Source: Pseudobacteroides sp.
GTDB taxonomy: Bacteria; Bacillota; Clostridia; Acetivibrionales; DSM-2933
Assembly: GCF_036567765.1 (NCBI RefSeq)
Contig: NZ_DATCTU010000120.1
Coordinates: 1 to 44,704 of the forward strand
DNA length: 44,704 nucleotides
Reading direction: 5' to 3'
Positions 25,817 to 34,477 of this stretch are shown piece after piece. Every line of letters starts with the position of its first letter. Position 1 is the first letter of the stretch. The translations under genes were made by a program, and so were the position numbers. The notes under the pieces were generated by a model. That model ran no database searches. It was not told the origin of the DNA and saw only the letters and a program-made list of their open reading frames with translations.

Positions 25817-25831
25817 TATACAAATCGCATC
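25798..25831 (-). terminator. Intrinsic terminator of the sulfate assimilation operon
   Basis: Minus-strand hairpin with an 11-bp stem (25830-25820 with 25813-25803, one wobble pair) and a 6-base loop, followed by TTTTT. It lies 33 bases past the thioredoxin-reductase-like gene. Confidence 0.75.
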
Positions 25832-25863
25832 TTTATAGAAGAAGGATATTAATATATTGATTA

Positions 25864-26763
25864 TTATAATTCTGCACTTATATTTGAGGATACGCCTCTT
25901 GCATACTCAATGATCTTCCTGGCAGCAAGTGCACCTTGGCCAACCGCTGTTGAGATTTGCTTAAAGCCTCCTGTGCAATCGCCTGCAGCAAATAAACCTG
26001 CCACATTGGTCTTTTGTTCCCTGTCCACATTGATAGAAGTACCTTCTGTTATTATTCCGAGTTTTCTGGCAAAATCCACACTGGAAGCACTTTCATTGGC
26101 TATAAAAATACCATCCAGCGTATCTTTTGCCCCGTCGTTAAAGCATATATACTGAAGATACTCTTCTCCCTCAAGCTTCAAAATGCTTTTTTCCACAACT
26201 TTAAGTCCCTTCGAGACATCCAAGTAATCATCGTTACACTGCAACTTCCGACCATTAGTGTATATTGTGATATCCCTTGTAAAAGCCTTAAGCTCCTCTG
26301 CTTCATGTAGGGCAAAATCTCCGCTGCCAAGAACACCTACTTTCAAATCTTTATAGAAGAATCCATCACAGGTGGTACAATAGCTTACACCGTTCCCTTC
26401 CAACTCCTTCAATCCTTCTATCTTAAGCTTTTTTTGAGGCTGCCCCGTCGCTATTAAAACTGTTCTTCCCGTATACTTGTTTTTAGTTGTTGTAACTTCA
26501 AAATTTTCACCCTTATTTATGCCTAAAACTTCTTCGCAAACAATCTCCGCTCCAAGTCTTAACACTTGCTGTTCGCCTGCTTTTAACAGTTTTTCCCCGC
26601 TTATAGTGCCGGTAAATCCAAAATAGTTCTCAATTTTTTCGGCCCTTGCTACTGCACCATCATCTTTTCCAATTACCAATGTCTTAAGGTTGGCTCTCAC
26701 TGTATAAAGTGCTGCCGACAGACCTGCCGGACCTTTTCCCACAATAATTACATCATATATCAT
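25864..26763 (-). CDS. trxB: Thioredoxin-reductase-like flavoprotein, atypical electron donor site
   Basis: A 299-residue FAD protein with the low-molecular-weight thioredoxin reductase layout. It has an FAD motif GKGPAGLSAALYT (9-21, with Lys for the second Gly), a redox pair CTTC (129-132), a second nucleotide-binding motif GSGDFA (146-151) and the C-terminal FAD motif GLFAAGDCTGG. The NADPH-binding HRRxxxR motif is absent; the equivalent place reads IYTNGRKL (167-174). Clostridial ferredoxin-dependent flavin thioredoxin reductases also lack NADPH-binding features, so a non-NADPH donor is plausible. The ATG at 26763 is chosen because GGAG lies 9 bases upstream. A longer form from 26805 would overlap cysN. 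As last gene of the cys operon it may supply reduced thioredoxin to CysH. Confidence 0.88.
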   Translation of the reverse strand: MIYDVIIVGKGPAGLSAALYTVRANLKTLVIGKDDGAVARAEKIENYFGFTGTISGEKLLKAGEQQVLRLGAEIVCEEVLGINKGENFEVTTTKNKYTGRTVLIATGQPQKKLKIEGLKELEGNGVSYCTTCDGFFYKDLKVGVLGSGDFALHEAEELKAFTRDITIYTNGRKLQCNDDYLDVSKGLKVVEKSILKLEGEEYLQYICFNDGAKDTLDGIFIANESASSVDFARKLGIITEGTSINVDREQKTNVAGLFAAGDCTGGFKQISTAVGQGALAARKIIEYARGVSSNISAEL

Positions 26764-26788
26764 GGCATACTTCTCCATTTCCTTATGT

Positions 26789-28585
26789 TTACAAGTAATA
26801 CTCAAGTATGATCTCCTGTTTCTTCAGCAAATCACAAACAGCATCTACAGCTCCTTCAGATCTTATGCTTGCATCGGGCTTGAAACTGTTGAAAGACGAT
26901 TCATCTATGTTTATAATAAGTATTTCACTTGGCTGATTCAATAATTTAAGCTTTTCAGCTTCAAAATCATCCAGATTAAAGACCGATGTAATAAAAATTT
27001 GTCCCGAATCGGTAAATATCCTTGCCAGCTCACCAATCTGCCTTATATGCTCATCTCTACCCTCATAATCTGAAACCGTATCTGATACAAGCCCATGTAA
27101 AAGGCTGGAAATTCCCAGATAGTATGCTTTGTATTTCAGCTTGAATAACTTATTTTCCAATTCTTTGCCTATATCCTGTATCACTTTTTCATTTCCTTCA
27201 TTACCTGAAGTAATAACGATAAACTTTGACTTGTGGCCATATGCATCTTCTCTCGCTTTAGATGATATTAGGCTTTTTTCCCATAAAAACTCCCTGTCTT
27301 TAATATGCTCCAGCAGTGTATTGTCAGAATCCGATACGCCTTCAAGAATAATCCCTCCACCCGAAATCTCATAATTATCCACTATTACAAATCTTCCTGT
27401 AAACTCAATTTCAGATATTGGATCAAAAGCTATGGGCTTAGTAGTTTCCAAAATGCATTCAGCCACATCATGTCTTTCAACCTGATCCTTATAGGTATCG
27501 ATATTAAGTTCAGCTGCATCAATAATACTAAGTATCTCAACCAGCTTAACGGCAATTCTCATTGTTCCTATTTTCAGTTTGTAATTCTTATTTTTGATTA
27601 GCGGTGCTTTGCCCACCCAAAAGATGTTTACCCTGAAACGGGAGCTTACCTCCGGCAGCTTTTCATTTGCTTTAACCATTAACTCCCCGGGTTTAATATA
27701 TATCTGCGTTGTTAAAGTCATTCCAACCGCCTCATCAGCGTAGGCAGTGCTCCTAGGCTTTACATTGAATCCCTCAATACTTTTGATAACGCTTCTCTTT
27801 TGAGAAGGTAAAAAAACAACCTCGTCTCCGGTGCTGACTGTGCCGCTCAAAATGGTACCTGCTACAATTCGCCTGTCATCACCCTCCTCGGTAAACTTGT
27901 AAATATCCTGAACAGGCATGCGAAGGGGAAGTTCCTGATTTTCCTTTTTGTTGATAAATCCATCCAATTGACTAAGTACGGTAGGCCCTTCATACCAATC
28001 TGTTTTAGGTGATCTTAGTGCAATGTTGTCTCCGTTAAAAGCACTTATGGGTATAAAGTTTACCGGTTTGATATTTATCTTGTTCAAAAACTCAGTAAAT
28101 TCAGCAGTAATTGAGTCAAACACATCTTTATCGAAATTTACCAGATCCATTTTATTTACCAACACCACAACCTGACGAATTCCTAACATGGATACAATAT
28201 GCCCGTGTCTCTTTGAGTTTTCCTTAATCCCTTCCTTGGCATCTATGACAAGAAGTGCCGCTTCAGCCCTTGATGCTCCGGTAACCATGTTTTTCAAAAA
28301 TTCAATATGCCCGGGTGCATCTATAATTATATAATCCCTTTTATTTGTTTTAAAAAAGCATCTGGCAGTATCGATGGTAATTCCCTGTGCCTGTTCATCT
28401 TTTAATGCGTCCAGAAGAAAGGCATACTCAAAAGGTCTTGAATTCTTTCTGCAGTACTCCTTTACCGATTCAAGCTTGCCCTCGGGAAGAGAGTCTGTAT
28501 CAGCTAATAGTCTTCCTATCACCGTGCTTTTTCCATGATCCACATGCCCTACTATAACAATGTTCATCTGTTCTCTAGTCACCAT
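26789..28585 (-). CDS. cysN: Sulfate adenylyltransferase GTPase subunit with degenerate APS-kinase-like C-terminus
   Basis: With CysD it makes adenosine-5'-phosphosulfate from sulfate and ATP, driven by GTP hydrolysis. The 598-residue protein has an EF-Tu-like GTPase domain with GHVDHGKS (13-20), DAPGH (89-93) and NKMD (144-147), then beta-barrel domains to about 425. Residues about 440-598 align by eye with CysC: YKAYYLG, SSLLHGL, then EHIRQIGELARIFTDSGQIFIT. The kinase P-loop is lost, since the expected GxxGxGKS region reads TSGNEGNEK (459-467). The fusion therefore resembles CysNC but should not phosphorylate APS. That is consistent with the neighbouring CysH, which looks like an APS reductase. 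It lies 1 base after the cysD stop, with GGAGGG as ribosome site. Confidence 0.94.
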   Translation of the reverse strand: MVTREQMNIVIVGHVDHGKSTVIGRLLADTDSLPEGKLESVKEYCRKNSRPFEYAFLLDALKDEQAQGITIDTARCFFKTNKRDYIIIDAPGHIEFLKNMVTGASRAEAALLVIDAKEGIKENSKRHGHIVSMLGIRQVVVLVNKMDLVNFDKDVFDSITAEFTEFLNKINIKPVNFIPISAFNGDNIALRSPKTDWYEGPTVLSQLDGFINKKENQELPLRMPVQDIYKFTEEGDDRRIVAGTILSGTVSTGDEVVFLPSQKRSVIKSIEGFNVKPRSTAYADEAVGMTLTTQIYIKPGELMVKANEKLPEVSSRFRVNIFWVGKAPLIKNKNYKLKIGTMRIAVKLVEILSIIDAAELNIDTYKDQVERHDVAECILETTKPIAFDPISEIEFTGRFVIVDNYEISGGGIILEGVSDSDNTLLEHIKDREFLWEKSLISSKAREDAYGHKSKFIVITSGNEGNEKVIQDIGKELENKLFKLKYKAYYLGISSLLHGLVSDTVSDYEGRDEHIRQIGELARIFTDSGQIFITSVFNLDDFEAEKLKLLNQPSEILIINIDESSFNSFKPDASIRSEGAVDAVCDLLKKQEIILEYYL

Positions 28586-28586
28586 A

Positions 28587-29468
28587 TTACATATACCCTC
28601 CCCTTCTTAAAGTCTCAAGCCCTCCGCCGTCATCCTTATCTTGTGCACGGCCTGATCTTTCTGCAACATTTGCAAATTTACCGCTCTTTAGTTCTTCAAT
28701 AATTTCACTAACATTCCTCGCGGTTGATTCCACCGGAAAAGTACATGGATAGCACCCTAATGATCTGTATCTTTTACCGTTTCCCTGATCGAAATATAAA
28801 GAAGTGATGGGTATGTTCTCCCTTTCGATATATTCCCATATATTTAGTTCAGTCCAGTCAAGCAGCGGGTGAATTCTTATATGAGTTCCCGGAGCAAAAT
28901 CCGTCTTAAACTGGTTCCAGAACTCAGGAGGTTGGTCTCCTACATCCCAGTCATTTTCTTTATCCCTTGGAGAGAAATAACGCTCTTTTGAGCGGCTCCC
29001 CTCTTCATCAGCCCTTACGCCTACGATAACTCCGGTATACTTTTCCCTGTTTGTATCAGGTATGTATTTGCCTGTTGTAATATCCATTATGTACCTATCC
29101 CACTCACCGGACAGTGTGTTCTTTAAAGCCTCTGATTTTAAGGCTTGGCAGCAGCTGATGCGGTCAACCTTTCCATCGGGAAATGTATTTTTTTCAGCCA
29201 GTGCCTTGCTGTTTTCACCGTATATCATAGTCAGCTTCCATTTCAGTGCAAGGTCGTCCCTGTACTTAATCATTTCCGGTATTTTAAAGTGGGTATCGAT
29301 ATGCACCAGAGGTATGGGCACATGTCCGAAAAATGCCTTCCTCGCCAGCCAAAGCAGCACCGTACTGTCTTTTCCAATAGACCATAACATACATATGTTT
29401 TTAAATTCCCTGTATGCTTCCCTTAATATATGAACACTTTGAGCTTCCAATTTATCTAAATGATTCAT
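28587..29468 (-). CDS. cysD: Sulfate adenylyltransferase subunit 2
   Basis: The ATP-pyrophosphatase subunit of ATP sulfurylase. The 293-residue protein has the PP-loop SIGKDS at 30-35, AFFGHVPIPLVHIDTHFKIPEM, and the C-terminal arginine-rich tail found in CysD (ATARN-like region ESTARNVSEII and SERSGRAQDKD). GGAGG lies 7 bases before the ATG. The start overlaps the cysH stop as ATGA, so translation is coupled. It forms a complex with the downstream CysN. Confidence 0.96.
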   Translation of the reverse strand: MNHLDKLEAQSVHILREAYREFKNICMLWSIGKDSTVLLWLARKAFFGHVPIPLVHIDTHFKIPEMIKYRDDLALKWKLTMIYGENSKALAEKNTFPDGKVDRISCCQALKSEALKNTLSGEWDRYIMDITTGKYIPDTNREKYTGVIVGVRADEEGSRSKERYFSPRDKENDWDVGDQPPEFWNQFKTDFAPGTHIRIHPLLDWTELNIWEYIERENIPITSLYFDQGNGKRYRSLGCYPCTFPVESTARNVSEIIEELKSGKFANVAERSGRAQDKDDGGGLETLRRGGYM

Positions 29469-30187
29469 ACCTCATCCTCCAATCTAATGTGAAGACCACA
29501 TTCCTTTTTGTCCGGGTTCTCCCACCACCATCTTCCGCTGCGAACATCCTCGCCAGGCCTTACGGCCCTTGTACATGGCTGACAGCCGATGCTGGGGAAA
29601 CCGTTTTTATATAAATTGCTGTATGGTATATTGTGCTTCTTTATATATTCCCAAACCATATCCTCAGTCCAAAAGGCTAAAGGATTTATTTTATATATGG
29701 AATGACTGCTGTCCCATTCGAAAATTTCTATCTCCTGCCTTGTCGCGGACTGGTCTCTTCTTAACCCGCAAATCCAGCCATCTACGGTGCTTAAAACTCT
29801 TTTTAGGGGTTTAACCTTTCTTATCTCACAGCATCTTTTTCTTTGCTCGACACTTTCATAAAAGAAATTCGGTCCATACTTTGACACTGCAGCTTCCAAG
29901 TCTTTGCTGTCAGGAGCATATACCTCATAATTGAAGTTATACCTTTGCATGGTCTCTGCCATAAGGTCATAGGTGTTTTGAAAATGCCTTCCTGTATCTA
30001 AAAAGAAAATTCGGGCTTTAGGGTTATTTTTAAGCAGAATATCGGTAAGAACCTGATCTTCAATAGAAAGACTCGATGCCAACACAATTTTTGAACTGCC
30101 TATTTCATTAATAACAAATCTTATAATATCTTCAGGGCTTTTTTTTACATACTCATTGTTTAGCTCAATTAAATTTAATTTACTCAT
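29465..30187 (-). CDS. cysH: Adenylylsulfate (APS) reductase, CysH family
   Basis: Reduces activated sulfate to sulfite using thioredoxin. The 240-residue protein has the PAPS-reductase fold motifs ASSLSIEDQVLTD and FLDTGRHFQNTYDLM. Two cysteine pairs, CC (119-120) and CxxC (202-205), are the [4Fe-4S] ligands that distinguish APS reductases from PAPS reductases. The catalytic cysteine is in the C-terminal ECGLH (Cys230). This agrees with the missing kinase activity predicted for the CysN C-terminal domain. It lies 54 bases after cysA and overlaps cysD by 4 bases. Confidence 0.94.
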   Translation of the reverse strand: MSKLNLIELNNEYVKKSPEDIIRFVINEIGSSKIVLASSLSIEDQVLTDILLKNNPKARIFFLDTGRHFQNTYDLMAETMQRYNFNYEVYAPDSKDLEAAVSKYGPNFFYESVEQRKRCCEIRKVKPLKRVLSTVDGWICGLRRDQSATRQEIEIFEWDSSHSIYKINPLAFWTEDMVWEYIKKHNIPYSNLYKNGFPSIGCQPCTRAVRPGEDVRSGRWWWENPDKKECGLHIRLEDEV

Positions 30188-30241
30188 TTATTTTCCCCTT
30201 CCATATAAAAATGTAATAGAGTTATCGCTTCTATCTGTCGA

Positions 30242-31315
30242 TTAAATCACGTAATCCTCTGGTATAAATACCCTAAAATCTCTAGGTCTCACAAAAATAT
30301 TTTGTTTTTCTTTAAGCCCAAGTTTCCTGTATTTCTCTTTGCTGATTTCCGCCTCAATATAATCTCCGCTGTCAAGCCTCCTTAGTTCCAGGTTTACTAT
30401 GGGTCCTACAGCCCTTATAAAAACAATCTCTGCCCCAATAAATTCATTTCCTTTTGCATCAAGGCTTATTTCAATATCATGGGGGCGGATATAGCTAATT
30501 GCATTTTTATTTCTGGTTTCAGCGTGTTCCGGTACATCAAGCTTCATTGATCCTATTTCAACCTTCCCATTATGCACCCTTCCGTGGAAGAGGTTTACAT
30601 TCCCCAAAAAATTATAAACAAAAGGGTTAACAGGATTATCGTACACCTCTTCAGGTGTACCTATTTGCTCTATCTTTCCTTTATTTAATATTACAATTCT
30701 ATCTGCTACATCAAGTGCCTCCTCCTGATCATGTGTAACAAAAACACTTGTAATTGGGTATTCATCATGCAGCTTCCTGAGCCATCTTCGAAGGTCCTTT
30801 CTTACTTTTGCATCTAGAGCTCCAAAAGGCTCATCCAGCAGTAATACCTTCGGCTCAACAGCCAACGCCCTTGCAAGAGCAATTCTCTGACGCTGACCAC
30901 CCGATAGCTGTGCAGGATAACGTTTCGCCAGTTCCTCCATCTTTACAAGGGAGAGCAGTTCATTCACCTTATTGTTAATTTCCTCCTTGTCAGGCCTCAG
31001 CTTAGAAGGTCTGACCTTCAAACCGAAAGCTATGTTTTCAAAAACATTCATGTGTTTAAATAATGCATAATGCTGAAAAACAAATCCAACTTTTCTATCC
31101 TGTGTACTTTTTCGTGTGTTATCTTCACCGTCAAAAATAATGTTTCCGCTGTCAGCCGTTTCCAACCCGGCAATTATTCTTAAAAGAGTTGTCTTCCCTG
31201 AACCTGACGGCCCCAATAGAGCCACCAGTTCTCCAGTGTTGATCTGAAGATTTATTTCGCTTAGTGCCTTAAATGAATCAAAGGACTTTGTTATATTGGA
31301 AATCTCAATACTCAT
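30242..31315 (-). CDS. cysA: Sulfate/thiosulfate ABC transporter ATPase
   Basis: The ATP-hydrolysing subunit of the sulfate importer, 357 residues. It has Walker A GPSGSGKT (35-42), Q-loop FVFQHYALF, signature LSGGQ (137-141) and Walker B LLLDEP (158-163). A TOBE-like regulatory C-terminal domain spans about 240-357. The ATG at 31315 is chosen because GGAGGG lies 6 bases upstream; the in-frame ATG at 31321 directly abuts that site. It pairs with CysT and CysW just upstream. Confidence 0.96.
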   Translation of the reverse strand: MSIEISNITKSFDSFKALSEINLQINTGELVALLGPSGSGKTTLLRIIAGLETADSGNIIFDGEDNTRKSTQDRKVGFVFQHYALFKHMNVFENIAFGLKVRPSKLRPDKEEINNKVNELLSLVKMEELAKRYPAQLSGGQRQRIALARALAVEPKVLLLDEPFGALDAKVRKDLRRWLRKLHDEYPITSVFVTHDQEEALDVADRIVILNKGKIEQIGTPEEVYDNPVNPFVYNFLGNVNLFHGRVHNGKVEIGSMKLDVPEHAETRNKNAISYIRPHDIEISLDAKGNEFIGAEIVFIRAVGPIVNLELRRLDSGDYIEAEISKEKYRKLGLKEKQNIFVRPRDFRVFIPEDYVI

Positions 31316-31373
31316 AGCCATCCCTCCAGCTTAAAATTTAAATTTAGGAGTTATTTCCTCTGCCAAAGGAAAA

Positions 31374-32255
31374 TCAATTACTCTTTCGGTATTGCTGACT
31401 AATCTTCCAGTCGGCAATATTTTTTATAATGAGATTTATAATAGCAATTATTGTTAGCAGTGTTGCAACCGCAAAAGCAGCAGAAAACTTGTATTCATTG
31501 TATAGAATCTCAACATGAAGGGGAAGTGTATTAGTAAGCCCTCTTATATGACCTGATACAACCGAAACTGCACCGAACTCCCCTGCTGCTCTTGCAGCTG
31601 TGAGCATTACCCCGTATAAAAGTGCCCATTTGACATTGGGAAGGGTTATAAGAAAGAATGTTTTTAAGCCGCTTGCCCCCAAAGTAAGTGCAGCCTCCTC
31701 TTCCGAGGTTCCCTGGACTTCCATTAAAGGAATCAATTCCCTGGCTACAAAGGGCATTGTTACAAATAAAGTAGCAATAACAATACCGGCAGGGGCAAAT
31801 ATCACCTTAATACCCAAAGCAGTAAGAATTGGAGCTAAAAGTCCATGACTGGTGCTGAAAAGCAAAACAAATATCAATCCTGCAACAACAGGGGAAATTG
31901 CAAAGGGTAAATCTATTATAGTAATTAGCAGGTTTTTTCCTTTAAACTTAAATTTAGCTACTGCCCAAGCTACTATAAGTCCAAATGCAGTATTTATGGG
32001 AACAACAATGGCTATTGTAAAAAGTGTCAGCTTTATGGCTTTCATAGCCATGGGATCACTGATTGCAGCATAGTACACACTTGCTCCCTGCTCAAAAGCT
32101 TTAATAAATACTGAAATGAGAGGAACCAGGAGCATTAGTACAAAAAACATTAGTGCAATTGTTGTTAAAACTATGGGGACGATTTTTGATTTACTTACCA
32201 CTTTTCTACTATTTTGACTTATGATCTTAATATTTATAGGAATACTTCCACCCAT
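31374..32255 (-). CDS. cysW: Sulfate ABC transporter permease CysW
   Basis: Inner-membrane permease subunit, 293 residues with about six hydrophobic segments. The EAA loop EEEAALTLGASGLKTFFLI is typical, and AAGEFGAVSVVSGHIRG is a family motif. An in-frame GTG at 32264 lies inside the ribosome site. The ATG at 32255 has AGGAGTG 6 bases upstream and is chosen. It follows cysT by 23 bases in the sulfate operon. Confidence 0.95.
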   Translation of the reverse strand: MGGSIPINIKIISQNSRKVVSKSKIVPIVLTTIALMFFVLMLLVPLISVFIKAFEQGASVYYAAISDPMAMKAIKLTLFTIAIVVPINTAFGLIVAWAVAKFKFKGKNLLITIIDLPFAISPVVAGLIFVLLFSTSHGLLAPILTALGIKVIFAPAGIVIATLFVTMPFVARELIPLMEVQGTSEEEAALTLGASGLKTFFLITLPNVKWALLYGVMLTAARAAGEFGAVSVVSGHIRGLTNTLPLHVEILYNEYKFSAAFAVATLLTIIAIINLIIKNIADWKISQQYRKSN

Positions 32256-32278
32256 ATTTATCACTCCTACTTTTTTAT

Positions 32279-33124
32279 TTATTTATGCCTGTTACTGGTC
32301 CACCATTGGAAGATATTGATGATTAAAAGCATTATAAAAGATACAACAAGCATTATGGCAGCAATAGCCGTACCACCTGCATAATCATATTGCTCAAGTT
32401 TTGTTCTTATCAATAACGGTGCTATTTCAGTCTTTAACGGCATATTGCCAGAAATGAAAACAACAGATCCGTATTCACCTAAAGCCCTTGCAAATGCCAG
32501 TGCAAAGCCTGTTATTACAGCTGGCAGCAATTCCGGTATGATAACCTTACGAAACGTTTGAAATCTTGTTGCTCCAAGACATGCTGCTGCTTCTTCTACT
32601 TCAAGATCGATACTTTGCAGCACCGGTTGAACTGTTCGTACTACAAATGGAAAACTTATAAATATTAATGCTATTGTAATTCCTATAGGAGTATAAGATA
32701 TTTTTATACCCAATGTTGCAAAAAAGTTGCCTATCCAACCATTCTGGGCATAAAGCGTAGTAAGTGAAATGCCTGCAACAGCAGTAGGAAGTGCGAAAGG
32801 CAAATCTATGAGGCCGTCAATTATTTTTTTGCCGGGAAATGTATACCTCTCAAGAACCCACGCGATCAGCAGCCCAAATACAGCATTTATAGCGGCTGCC
32901 AAGAAAGAAGTACCGAAAGAAATCTTTAATGCAGACAATACTCTTTCTGAAGAAGCTATATCCCAAAATTTCGCGGACCCTATACCTGAGCTGTTAAGAA
33001 AAACCATTGATACAGGTATCAAAACCAGTAAGGTGATATAGATCAAGGATAATCCCATAGTTATTCCAAAGCCCGGTATAACACTTTTCTGCTTCAGTTT
33101 TAATGATCTTATTGTCAAATTCAT
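32279..33124 (-). CDS. cysT: Sulfate ABC transporter permease CysT
   Basis: The second inner-membrane permease, 281 residues. Family motifs are DLPFALPTAVAGISLTTLYA, the EAA loop EVEEAAACLGATRFQTFRKV and RALGEYGSVVFISGNMP. GGGGTGAG precedes the ATG. It lies between the binding protein gene (42 bases upstream) and cysW, the usual order for sulfate importers. Confidence 0.95.
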   Translation of the reverse strand: MNLTIRSLKLKQKSVIPGFGITMGLSLIYITLLVLIPVSMVFLNSSGIGSAKFWDIASSERVLSALKISFGTSFLAAAINAVFGLLIAWVLERYTFPGKKIIDGLIDLPFALPTAVAGISLTTLYAQNGWIGNFFATLGIKISYTPIGITIALIFISFPFVVRTVQPVLQSIDLEVEEAAACLGATRFQTFRKVIIPELLPAVITGFALAFARALGEYGSVVFISGNMPLKTEIAPLLIRTKLEQYDYAGGTAIAAIMLVVSFIMLLIINIFQWWTSNRHK

Positions 33125-33166
33125 TCACTCACCCCGATATGTAATTATATTAATCTTCCGGCTTAC

Positions 33167-34240
33167 TCATTTATGCCTTGCATAAATGCGGTCAAAAATC
33201 CCTTCATCATCGAAATGCTCTTTTTGTGCCTTATTCCATCCTCCAAAAACTTCATCAATTGTAAAGAGCTCAATTTTGGGAAACTGTGAGTCATATTTCT
33301 TTGCAATTTCTTCATTTCTCGGCCTGTAATAGTTTTTTGCAGCTATTTCCTGACCTTCATCACTATACAGGTATTTTAGATATTCCTCCGCTGCATTTCG
33401 TGTTCCGTGCTTATCAACCACTGAATCTACAACAGTTACAGGCGGCTCAGCTAAAATACTTATTGAAGGGAATACTATTTCCAATTTATCTTTTCCAAGC
33501 TCATTGATGGAAAGGAACGCTTCATTTTCCCATGCTATGAGGACATCACCCATCTCACGCTCAACAAAAGTTGTAGTAGAACCTCTAGCACCGGAATCCA
33601 GTACTGGAACATTCTTATAAATTGCTTTTACAAATTCCTTAGCTTTTTCAGTGTCATTATTATTCTTTTTCAGAGCATATCCCCAAGCTGCAAGATAGTT
33701 CCAGCGTGCTCCCCCTGATGTTTTTGGGTTAGGTGTTATTACCTCCACATCAGGTCTTACAAGATCGTCCCAATCCTTTATGTTTTTGGGATTACCTTTT
33801 CTTACGAGAAAAACAATGGTTGATGTATAGGGTGTAGAGTTGTTTGGCAAACGTTTTTGCCAATCTTTATTAATTATTTCTTTATTTTTATTTATGGAAT
33901 CGATATCATAAGCCAAAGCTAAAGTCACCACGTCTGCTTCGTTTCCGTCAATAACTGTTCTTGCCTGGCTGCCTGAACCGCCATGAGACTGCTGAATAGT
34001 CACATCCTGTCCCGTTTTATTCTTCCAGTACTTTGAAAAAGCTGTGTTATACTCCTGATATAATTCTCTGGTAGGATCGTAAGAAACATTTAAAAGCGTA
34101 ACCGAATTGGTACCTGATGAATCACTCTGCTTTCCGCCGCAGCCGGTAAGTGCCAAAGCTATAGAGACCGAAATAGCAGTTACCAACATTTTTCTCACAT
34201 CAAACTCTCTTTTTAGTAGTTTTTTAATTTTCATATTCAT
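33167..34240 (-). CDS. sbp: Sulfate-binding lipoprotein
   Basis: Extracytoplasmic sulfate/thiosulfate-binding protein of 357 residues. A basic N-terminus and hydrophobic stretch end in the lipobox LTGC, with lipidated Cys34, which anchors it to the outer face of the membrane. Sbp/CysP-type motifs follow: LLNVSYDPTRELYQEYN, QQSHGGSGSQARTVIDG and GGARWNYLAAWGYAL. The ribosome site AGGAG is 8 bases before the ATG. It is the first gene of the operon, behind a near-consensus promoter and a leader of about 150 bases with repeated motifs. Confidence 0.95.
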   Translation of the reverse strand: MNMKIKKLLKREFDVRKMLVTAISVSIALALTGCGGKQSDSSGTNSVTLLNVSYDPTRELYQEYNTAFSKYWKNKTGQDVTIQQSHGGSGSQARTVIDGNEADVVTLALAYDIDSINKNKEIINKDWQKRLPNNSTPYTSTIVFLVRKGNPKNIKDWDDLVRPDVEVITPNPKTSGGARWNYLAAWGYALKKNNNDTEKAKEFVKAIYKNVPVLDSGARGSTTTFVEREMGDVLIAWENEAFLSINELGKDKLEIVFPSISILAEPPVTVVDSVVDKHGTRNAAEEYLKYLYSDEGQEIAAKNYYRPRNEEIAKKYDSQFPKIELFTIDEVFGGWNKAQKEHFDDEGIFDRIYARHK

Positions 34241-34265
34241 TCATATCACTCCTAATAAAATATTT

Positions 34266-34381
34266 AACCTACAGATTTTATATACCATTATCAATATATT
34301 AGTATTCTTATCATTTTAGTAGGTTTTTTTAGATTTTTTATGGGGCTAAGCCCCATATTTTTAATTCATAGTATTCTTATC
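34266..34381 (-). promoter_or_regulatory. Leader of the sulfate operon with two identical 13-bp repeats
   Basis: Minus-strand GATAAGAATACTA occurs at 34381-34369 and again at 34312-34300. A related GATAATGGTATAT follows the second copy. Between them lies the palindrome ATGGGGC-TTA-GCCCCAT (about 34340-34356). AACCTAC/GTAGGTT (34325-34319 with 34272-34266) could close a larger stem around the second repeat. These are candidate repressor sites or leader structures; the regulator is unknown (a CymR-like Rrf2 protein would be one guess). Confidence 0.5.
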
Positions 34382-34397
34382 TGTTTTATATGTAATA

Positions 34398-34426
34398 ATT
34401 CTAATGCCATATGAAATATATGTCAA
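34398..34426 (-). promoter_or_regulatory. Promoter of the sulfate assimilation operon
   Basis: On the minus strand, TTGACA (34426-34421), a 17-base spacer and TAGAAT (34403-34398). This is a near-consensus sigma-A promoter about 150 bases before the sbp start. Confidence 0.75.
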
Positions 34427-34477
34427 TAGTTTTTCGAAATTTTTATCATAATATTTTGAAATGAAAATTAATACAAT

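Noticed and set aside
34340..34356. GC-rich palindrome ATGGGGC-TAA-GCCCCAT read as a terminator
   Set aside because: No plus-strand gene lies upstream, and on the minus strand it is followed by an A-tract within the sulfate operon leader, so it is kept only as a leader palindrome.
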